Shown in pieces: positions 56,685-64,000 of a stretch of DNA of 64,000 bases. Both the position numbers and the translations under genes were made by a program. Position 1 is the first letter of the stretch. Each line of letters begins with the position of its first letter. Origin of the DNA: Candidatus Altimarinota bacterium (GTDB taxonomy: Bacteria; Patescibacteriota; Gracilibacteria; BD1-5; UBA6164); assembly GCA_002749055.1 (NCBI GenBank), contig PDTW01000023.1, forward strand, positions 49,274 to 113,273, read 5' to 3'. The notes under the pieces were generated by a model, which was given only the letters and a program-made list of their open reading frames with translations, made no database searches and was not told the DNA's origin.

Positions 56685-57755
56685 ATGAAAAATATAAAAA
56701 AAGATTTTTATATCGAAAATATAGTCTTTCATTTATGACTAGACCATTTAGAGATATATTGAACCTTTAAATATGAAAAAGAATTTTTTAATAAACTTGA
56801 TTTCGATAATTCTAATTATTCAGAATTTGAAGAATATACTATTACTAAAAATGAAGTAAATAGGTATAAATATAAGATTATTTTTACAAAAGATAACTAT
56901 ACTTTATTTGCATATTATAAATGAATTAAAAAATGAGAGTGAGTAAATATATCTACAAAAGATTATATTTGTATTTATTCTACTGCTTTTAAACTTATGG
57001 AGTATGAAGAAATATTAGCATTTTTACAACTTTATTTTAATTTAAGACATTGTAGAAGGTTTGATATTTGTATAGATTTAAAAATTAATATAAATGATTT
57101 ATTAAAATACTTTAAAGAAGAAAAAACCTGAAGAATTTATAAAAATGCTTGAAATATAGAAACTAAATATTTCTGAGAAGTAAAAAACTCAAGAAATAAA
57201 AGACAATTAATTAGAGTTTACAATAAATATAGAGATATTATAGAAAAGAAAAAACTTAAACTTTATAGTGATTATTTAAATATTTGAGATATTACAAGAG
57301 TAGAACTAGAAATAAGAACTGAATTAGCTAAAAATATAAATTATATAAACTTATTTGATGATATTTTACTTTTATGAGTATTTAAAAATTATTTATCTAA
57401 ACATACTGAATTATTTGATTTTATAGCTTTTGAAAAAATTACACTATATAAGAAGAAAGAAATAAATTTAGATGATTTTCAATGAATATTTTATATAGAA
57501 AAAAGATATCAAAACTTTGTGTGATATGCTAAAAATTTATTTAATTTATGATTTTGTCCTGTAAGAGTTTTAATAAATGAGTGATATATACAAGATATAA
57601 CAAAAAAGATTATTTGATATGAAAATATCAATGAAATTATAAAAAAAGAAAAAAGGATTATAGAGGATGTAAAAGAAAAGATAGAAAATAAAAAATTTGA
57701 AGCTAATGGATATAAAAAAATACTTGATAATTTATACAAGTATGGAAAGATATAA
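56685..57755 (+). CDS. Rolling-circle-type replication initiator (Rep_trans family)
   Basis: The 356-residue protein has the pattern of the Rep_trans replication initiation factors of small plasmids and integrated elements. CRRFDICIDLKININDLL is the two-metal Asp strand, TKYFGEVKNSRNKRQLIRVYNKYRD corresponds to the YxGSRxSxxxIRxYdK segment, and DITRVELEIRTELAK follows. The catalytic Tyr is probably in that middle segment (YFGEV or VYNKY). It would nick the origin and stay bound to the 5' end. The structured region just upstream fits an origin. Some glycines are TGA, so it is adapted to this host. Confidence 0.75.
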
Positions 57756-57885
57756 AGAAGAACTATACAAAAAAGAACTTCTAAAATTATATCCTAATTT
57801 ATCATCTTACAAAGCCGAAGAAATAGTAAAACAATTATTTGATTTTTGGAAAAATATTATAGAAAATATAGAAGTTTTTAGATAA
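57742..57885 (+). CDS. Small helical protein overlapping rep
   Basis: The start at 57742 gives 47 residues (MERYKEELYKKELLKLYPN, then YKAEEIVKQLFDFWKNIIEN), overlapping the rep end by 14 bases. An upstream ATG at 57697 lies fully inside rep and is less likely. It is charged, helical and unrecognised; a copy-control or excision factor is possible from position alone. Confidence 0.55.
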   Translation: MERYKEELYKKELLKLYPNLSSYKAEEIVKQLFDFWKNIIENIEVFR

Positions 57886-58006
57886 AAAGTTTTTAACAAT
57901 TACTATTTATTAACAAATTATTAACAAAAAAGGAGGATTTATTTTAGACATATTATTTAAAAAAGTAAAATATAGAAGATTTAATTAATAATCTGCTATC
58001 ATTACT

Positions 58007-58738
58007 ATGAACGATTTAGGGGATATAAAAGTATTTAGAAAAAACTTAATGATAGTATCGATAATAAATATACTACTTATAATTTTTGCTGGAAATATTA
58101 CAGATATCAATGTTTTATGAATATTAAAAATTAACAATTTAAATTCTATTAGTATTTTAATATTATTATTGATAACAAATATTTATGTTTTAACCAGGTA
58201 CAAACAATACTTATTTAAAAACGATTTAAATTTAAACCAAAAAATATTAATTTTTGATATAATAAATAATAAATTTTTTCAAAAAAATATTATTGAAGCG
58301 AGACAAATGGAAGCAGATAGAAGAGATTGAGAAGATTTTATATACACAACTAAAAAAACTTATAAAAGAAAGCGTATTGAAAGTATAAAATTCAATGGTG
58401 TAATACTTTTAAATTATAATTTTAAAGATTGAAATAGATACTCAGAATGAACCTACTTATTTTGTCATTGATGAATTACTGATAAAAATATTAATGGATG
58501 ATTTTATGGAAATATAGATAATAATAATTTATTTGTATATCTACACAATAACAATAAAGATAGATTAGACGATAATATACATATAGAATATAAAAATAAT
58601 AATTTAATATTATTTTTCCTTAAATTAAAATTTTATATTAAAGATCATTATTTTTTTGATTATTATTTACCTATCCTATTAGGAATATTATCAATGGAAT
58701 TAATAATAATAAAAATGACTTATTTAATTTTTAAATAA
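58007..58738 (+). CDS. Membrane-anchored unknown protein of the mobile element
   Basis: The 243-residue protein has two hydrophobic segments near the start (residues about 14-30 and 46-62), a soluble domain (about 85-205) with a basic KTYKRKRIE patch and FCHGGITDKNINGGFYGN, and a final hydrophobic stretch. This resembles no family I know. It lies 3 bases before the recombinase gene, so the two are cotranscribed. It could be a signal or transfer component. Confidence 0.65.
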
Positions 58739-58741
58739 ACT

Positions 58742-60229
58742 ATGAAAACAATAATATATTGTAGGAAATCTACAGACAGATGAGATAGACAACAACTATC
58801 TATTGAGGCACAAGAGCAAGAGGCTTTAAAAATAGCTAAAAGAGAATGACTTGAAGTTATTAAGATTCTAAAAGAAACACAATCAGCAAAAGAGCCTTGA
58901 AGACCAGTATTTAATGAAATGATGAAATTATTTACTAAACAAAAAGCTGATTGTATTATTACTTGGAAACTTAATAGACTTGCAAGAAATCCCATTGATG
59001 AATGAAGTATAAAATGGAGTCTTCAAAGTGGTATAATAAAAGCTATATATACTGAATGAGAAATTTTTAAAACTTGAGATAATGTTTTAATAATGTGAAT
59101 GCATTTTTGAATGTCAACCCAATATATTCTTGATTTACAAAGAGATATTAATAGAGGAATTAAAAACAAAATTGCTAAATGATGAGTATGCCAAAAAGCC
59201 CCTTTATGATATATAAATTTAATTGCAACAAAAAGTATAGCTATTGATGAAGTAAAATCAGAGTGGGTAAAAGAAATATTTACATTAAGAGCACAAAATA
59301 TGTCTTATAAAACTATATCAGAAACATTATTTAGAAAATGAATAAAAAAAGAAAATTGAAAAGCATTTCCATCTTCAACAATAGAAACATTATTAAGAAA
59401 TAAGTTTTATATTGGACTTGTAAAACATAATTGAGAATATTATAAATGAAACTATGAAACATTTATATCAAAAAAGTTATTTGAAAGAGCACAAAATATA
59501 TGAAAATGAATGTTTTATAGAAAGACACCAACACATTTATATCACTTAAAATGATTCTTAAAAGATGAGGCAGGGTATTTATTAAGTGGGTATAGTAAAA
59601 AATGAAGTATATATTATAAAAATAATTCAGCTTATAAAAATAATTTAAAATGATGAAATGTAAATATAAATCAAAGAATAATATTTGATTATTTTGAAAA
59701 AAAAATAAGTAAATTAGAATTTAATAATGGTTTTAAAAAATTAAACAAAAAAATAATATTAGAAATTTTAGAAAAGTGAAAAAATAAAGATATTCAGAAT
59801 TTTAAAGAAATTAACTCTAAAATTAAGAGGTTAAAAGAACAAAAAGATAAATTATTAGATTTAAGAATTGAATGAGAAATAGAAAAGGAAATTTATACTG
59901 AAAAAAATAATAATATAGTTTTTAAAATTAAAAATTTAGAAAGTAGAAAAAAAGAACTTGAAAATAATAATATAAAAGAAAAAATAAATATAATCCTCGA
60001 ACTGTTAGAAAGCCTTTCAGATAGCTACAACCAAACTAATGAAGAATGAAAATCCGTTATCCTCAAAAATTTAATCCTCGAACTTTTTGTAAACAATAAA
60101 AAAGAGCTTTCTTATAGTGAAAACTCTCTATTAAATTCCTTATTTTTTCTTCAAAATATGTGTAAAAACGGTTTGGAGGTGCCTACCGGAATCGAACCGG
60201 TGTGAAGGGTGTTGCAGACCCGTGCATAA
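58742..60229 (+). CDS. Large serine recombinase (integrase) running into tRNA-Cys
   Basis: The 495-residue protein has the resolvase catalytic domain with Ser10 in YCRKSTD, LSIEAQEQEAL, then ITWKLNRLARNP, followed by a Recombinase domain (APLGYINLI, then TISETLFRKGI, LLRNKFYIGLVKHNGEYY), a zinc-ribbon-like segment that appears to lack its cysteines, and a coiled coil. The last 18 residues (EVPTGIEPVGRVLQTRA) are translated from the antisense of tRNA-Cys, because TGA is Gly and the first TAA lies inside the tRNA. This is typical of an integrase whose element sits in the 3' end of that tRNA. Confidence 0.88.
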
Positions 60230-60247
60230 CCACTTTGCTAAGGCACC
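60174..60247 (-). tRNA. tRNA-Cys (anticodon GCA)
   Basis: The minus strand folds into a cloverleaf: acceptor GGTGCCT/AGGCACC, D-arm GCA...TGC, anticodon loop CTGCAAC with GCA, T-arm ACCGG-TTCGATT-CCGGT, discriminator T, then encoded CCA. The outermost anticodon-stem pair is C-T and does not pair. The U discriminator agrees with tRNA-Cys. The serine recombinase gene overlaps it on the other strand for 56 bases. Confidence 0.93.
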
Positions 60248-60313
60248 ATTATTTTAGTAAGTGGAAAAATTATATACAAATATACAAAAATTCAAAATTT
60301 ATTTACATATAAA

Positions 60314-60919
60314 CTAACTTTTATCTGAATTAACACAAGAAAAAGTCTCTAGTATTTTTTCATATTTAGTAGTATCAGTAATTGATGTTGGCAGTGCCAA
60401 GGTCATAAAATATACCTTTTTATTACAAACATGAGAAGTTTGTAAAAATATAAGTTTAGGAGTTACTTCATTATATCTTGCTTTGAAAACAAATAAAATT
60501 GATTCTATATCATCTAAAAATGTAATATCTTTTGAAAACATTTTTTTATAATATAAATAATCATTTGGAGATCAAGCATTACTTCAAATCGCGAAATCTT
60601 TTGAACTAACTCATTTTAATGCATCTTGAGACAAAATAAGAAGATTATTTGAAAAACCTCAAGCAAAGTCTTTTGATGTAAAAGCTGCTTCTATTTCTCA
60701 GAAATTTGGCTTTGGCAACAAATTATCTGCATTATTAATTTTTTCCCAAGACGCAGGAATTCATATAGAATATTTTCAATTATTATAATATGACAATCAT
60801 GCAGAACTAAAAGAGGAGTTATCAACAATACCAGATTTTTCTTTTTCTGACTTTTCACAAGAAGACAAGATAATAAAAGAAAAAAGTATAAAAAAAATAA
60901 TTATATAAAACTTTTTCAT
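60314..60919 (-). CDS. Putative lipoprotein
   Basis: The 201-residue protein has a lipoprotein signal peptide (FYIIIFFILFSFIILSSC, with Cys near residue 20 after LSS). The mature part begins with a short charged linker, then SYYNNGKYSIGIPASWEKI, a pattern seen in PsbP/DUF1795-like extracellular domains, a tentative match. Full length appears only with TGA as Gly. It follows a small membrane protein gene by 9 bases and is likely in its operon. Confidence 0.75.
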
Positions 60920-60928
60920 AAAAAAGAA

Positions 60929-61252
60929 TTAAGAAACAAATTTAAGTAAAAATAAACCTATTATAAACATTAGTAAAAATAAAGATGAGAAAGCCACAGC
61001 AGAAAAATATCAAAAAAGCTTCATCTTTATTGTAAAATAAAGGAAAAATATAAGAGAGAATAATGTTAAAACATATAAATAAGTAAAAAATGGTAAAAAA
61101 AATTCATCATTAAATCAAGATCAAATTAAAAAAAATGTAATAAAAAAAAGAAAAGATGAAATAACAAAAATAATCTTAGAGGATTTATATCTTTCCAAAA
61201 GTATTTTTTCATCAGTATTTAGTTTCTCTATAAAAAATTTTAATACTCACAT
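60929..61252 (-). CDS. Small membrane protein of unknown function
   Basis: The 107-residue protein begins MGVLKFFIEKLNTDEKILLERYKSS (second codon TGA) and then has three hydrophobic segments (about residues 28-44, 56-75 and 86-105). No family is recognised. It lies upstream of the lipoprotein gene and is divergent from gatC, with 64 bases of promoter space. Confidence 0.65.
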
Positions 61253-61316
61253 ATTTGCTTTTTTTTATTTTAAAAATATACTAAGTCCAAACTATTAATA
61301 CATAATATACATAAAA

Positions 61317-61598
61317 ATGTCTTTAACACAAGAACAAATTGATAATATATCTAAAAATTTAAGTAAACTAAACTTATCTAGTAACAATGTTGATGATATA
61401 AATACAATTCTTAAATATATAGAATTACTTAAGAATGTTAATACAGAAGATGTTAAACCAACAATATCTGTTGTTGATACAAAATCAGTATTAAGAGAAG
61501 ATGAAGAAAAAAAAGAAAAAATAAATAATGAATTACTTAAGTGTTCAAATCAAAAAATTATATCTAACAATATTGCTATATCTAATATAATGAAATAA
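61317..61598 (+). CDS. gatC: Glutamyl-tRNA(Gln)/aspartyl-tRNA(Asn) amidotransferase subunit C
   Basis: The 93-residue protein matches GatC in length and pattern: LTQEQIDNISKNLSKLNLS at the start, ILKYIELLKNVNTEDVKPT in the middle and SVLREDEEKK near residue 60. GatC stabilises the GatCAB complex, which converts misacylated Glu-tRNA-Gln (and Asp-tRNA-Asn) to the correct amide form. gatA and gatB are not in the window. It lies 13 bases before recF, so the two may be cotranscribed. Confidence 0.88.
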   Translation: MSLTQEQIDNISKNLSKLNLSSNNVDDINTILKYIELLKNVNTEDVKPTISVVDTKSVLREDEEKKEKINNELLKCSNQKIISNNIAISNIMK

Positions 61599-61611
61599 TA
61601 GTACTTTGGAT

Positions 61612-62661
61612 ATGATTAAAAAAATAAAATTAGTAAACTTCAGAAATTTTGGAGAAAAAGATTTAGATTTTGTAGAATGAAAAAATTTTATAATTTGAGA
61701 AAATTGAAAAGGTAAAACAAATATACTAGAATGCATCAGTATATTATGAAATAATTCGCTGTTATCTATTCATTATGAAAATTTAGTAAAAAAAAATAAT
61801 GATTTTTTTTATGTTGAGTATGAAAATGGTTCTTATGAAAAAATAAGTATTTCATTTGATAAAGAAAAAAATAAAAAAGTATTTTCTTTAAACTGAAAAA
61901 CTCTTACAAAAACCAAATTTAAACAAAACACCTATAAATGTGTAATATTTTCTCCAATAATTATGAATATTATGTACTTATCCCCTTCTCTAAGAAGGGA
62001 TTTTATAGATAATATTCTAATTTCTTCTTATCCAAATTACGAAAAAGTATTAAAACAATACAAAGTTATTGTTCAAAGTAGAAATAAAATTCTAAAAAAT
62101 ATTTTTAACTGAAAAAGTAAAAAAGAAGAATTAGAGTTTTGGGATGATTTATTCACAAAAAAGGCTGTTGAAGTTTATAATTACAGATTTATAATAATTG
62201 ATTTTTTATCTAAAAATATTAAAGATTCAATTAAAATATTTTGAAATAAAGTAAATACAATAAAATTTGAATATAAAACTAAAGTAAATAGAGAAAATAT
62301 AGAAACATACATAAAGGAATATTTAAATAAAAATATTGAAAGAGATATAATACTTAAAAAAACTAATATATGACCCCATATTGATGATTTTGATATTTTG
62401 ATTGACAATGCCCCTCTAACAAACTTTGCATCTAGGTGAGAAACAAAAAGCATTATTCTTGATTTAAAAATATTAGAAATATCTTTTATTGAAAATATAA
62501 CAAAACAAAAACCTATTTTAATAATAGATGATTTATTAAGTGAATTAGATGATTATCATAGAGATAACTTACTAAATAAAATAAAGCACTACCAAACTTT
62601 TATTAGTTTAATAAATAATGTATGAAAAAATAAGTTAGAAAATAAATATCATTATCTGTAA
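61612..62661 (+). CDS. recF: DNA repair ATPase RecF
   Basis: The 349-residue protein has the RecF/SMC-like ATPase parts: KLVNFRNFGEKDLDF at the N-terminus, Walker A IIGENGKGKTN near residues 28-38, PSLRRDFIDNIL, KKTNIGPHIDDFDI, the signature FASRGETKSIILDLK and Walker B PILIIDDLLSELDD. Its size is normal. RecF helps load RecA on gapped DNA. Being next to gatC rather than dnaA/dnaN/gyrB is unusual. Several of the key glycines (in Walker A) are TGA. Confidence 0.9.
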
Positions 62662-62750
62662 AGTGATTTTTAATTAAATTAATTGTAAAAGCATTGTTTT
62701 AATAGTAAAATGTATATGGAATTAAAATTAATTACATAATACAAAAATAT

Positions 62751-64000
62751 ATGAAAATAATAAAAATTTTTATCAAATTACTATTAATTACATTTTTGAC
62801 CTTATTTTTCTGAAAAACTTATGCAGCATCTATAGATCATTTTGAAGTAACAATGAATCCAAGCACTGCAAAAACAGGTGAGACCATTGATATTACGATT
62901 GAAGCTGTTGATGTAGATAATAATACAATCACTGATTATAAATGATCAATATTAGTTTTCTCTGAGAGTGATCCTGAGGCTGATTTTCCAAGTGTTTTAA
63001 AAGAAAATAGTTATACTTTCAAAGCTTCTGATGAATGAAAAATAAAATTTGAGAATGCTGTTAGATTTCAAACTATTTGAGTACAAGATATTCATGTATA
63101 TGAATTAGAAAATGAAACCGTAGTATGAATTGCAGAGGTTGAAATAGTTTGAGAAGACACAGTTAATAACGCAGAAATTGAAATAATTTCTCCTGAAACA
63201 GGTATTACAATATGAGAAAATAAAATAATGGTTTCTTGAATGACTAACAAAAATTATAATGTTAAAATAAAATTAAATAATGAACTTGAATTTGAGTCTA
63301 CTAGTAATGGGGAAGGAATATTTGAGAAAGAAATTAGATGATTAAAACAATGAGCTAACAGTATTTATGCTGAGATAATTGATGCAGATTGAAATGTATT
63401 ATGAAAATCAAGTGAAGTAAATGTTAGAGTTGAATCTAACAAGCCTAGAATAAAAAATTTAACTATTACACCTAATTGAGAAGTGAAGTCTGAAGAAAAA
63501 TTAGAGTTAGAAATAGTTTCAAATGTAGGGTTATCAGAAGTTAATGTTATTATAAATGATATTTTAATAAAATTAGAAGAAAAATGAGAATGAATTTATA
63601 GAGCAACAACATCCGCACCAAAAGAACCTTGAAACTATAGTGTTGATACTGTTTTAAAAGATGAAATATGAAATGAAACCAAAGAATTATGAGTTGAGAT
63701 AATTACTGTTTTAGAAAACAAGGAATCTGCAAAAGAGCCCAAGAAAGAATCTGAACCTGTAAAAAAAGAAGAAACTAAACCAGTTGTTAAACAAAATGAA
63801 GTTATTACAACTTGTACTAAAGACACAAAAGTAACTTGATTAAAGTTAACAAAACTTAAAACAAAGTCTGTACTAAATTGGAATAAAGTTAAAGATGCTT
63901 CAAAATATAATGTATATAAAAAATTAAGTAACTGAGAAATTGAATTAGTAAAAACAGTAGAAGAACCTGTATTTACAATTGATATTGTATGAGATGAATT
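62751..64000 (+). CDS. Secreted multi-domain Ig-like/FN3-like protein (cut by the window end)
   Basis: The visible 416 residues begin with a signal peptide (FIKLLLITFLTLFFGKTYA). Beta-sandwich units follow: an invasin/Big-like domain (VTMNPSTAKTGETIDITIEAVD), a domain with ISPETGITIGENKIMVSGMTN, and one with KNLTITPNGEVKSEEKLELEIV. A Lys/Glu/Pro-rich linker (PKKESEPVKKEETKP) leads to a fibronectin III-like start (VLNWNKVKDASKYNVYKKL). It is probably a surface or envelope protein. Glycine is mainly TGA. The stop lies beyond 64000. Confidence 0.75.

Larger units (their letters stand above)
55020..60184 (+). mobile_element. Probable integrated element next to tRNA-Cys
   Basis: A run of plus-strand genes carries a Rep_trans-type initiator, an origin-like hairpin region, unknown proteins and a large serine recombinase whose end lies inside the 3' part of tRNA-Cys, a classical integration site. 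The right border is placed at the tRNA acceptor stem. The left border is uncertain: no copy of the tRNA 3' end was found, and the start given is only the relic zone before the first plus-strand gene. Confidence 0.5.

Overview
The window comes from a very AT-rich bacterium that reads UGA as glycine (translation table 25), the code of the candidate phyla radiation lineages Gracilibacteria and Absconditabacteria (SR1). The sequence shows this directly. In-frame TGA falls on invariant glycines of ribosomal protein S15, of the Der/EngA P-loops (GRPNVGKSS), of the penicillin-binding protein KTG box, of the LexA Ala-Gly cleavage site and of the subtilisin GTS box. Nearly every gene is cut into pieces under the standard code, and all coordinates here were rebuilt with TGA = Gly. 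I cannot decide between the two lineages. Most genes start on a bare ATG after A/T-rich sequence with no clear Shine-Dalgarno.

Layout. 0-27 kb is mostly core functions: a partial gene, rpsO, a RelA/SpoT synthetase-hydrolase, a methyltransferase, argS, an AAA+ ATPase converging on a divergent GGDEF protein, a HAD remnant next to a SIS-uridine-kinase fusion, a murein block (mltG, FtsI-type PBP, giant alpha-2-macroglobulin-like protein), der, a tandem-repeat protein, two Fic proteins of different regulatory classes, and aspS. The second fic and aspS lie behind a structured leader that resembles a T-box riboswitch. PPK2 and LexA follow.

28.6-39.7 kb is a surface polysaccharide cluster: galE, a Wzx-type flippase, two GT-C-like membrane proteins, two GT2 and one GT4 glycosyltransferases, a nucleotide-sugar dehydrogenase, a DUF1616 protein and an unknown membrane protein.

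39.9-52.4 kb is a cell-surface block that could serve attachment to, or attack on, another cell: a secreted protein made of about 36 five-residue G(Y/F)(D/N)xx repeats, a membrane protein with a peptidoglycan-binding-like tail, a pilin-like protein with a fibrinogen-like domain, a subtilase, a PgaC-type processive glycosyltransferase, two tandem FG-GAP + GH18-like proteins and a small M16-like peptidase.

52.4-60.3 kb is mobile or scarred DNA: a 45-codon gene with foreign codon use and a strong Shine-Dalgarno, a frameshifted IS256 remnant, a single-chain PheRS (alpha-type catalytic domain plus FDX-ACB), then a probable integrated element (Rep_trans initiator, origin-like giant hairpin, unknown proteins, large serine recombinase) abutting and overlapping tRNA-Cys. 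The window closes with a lipoprotein, gatC, recF and a truncated secreted Ig-like protein.
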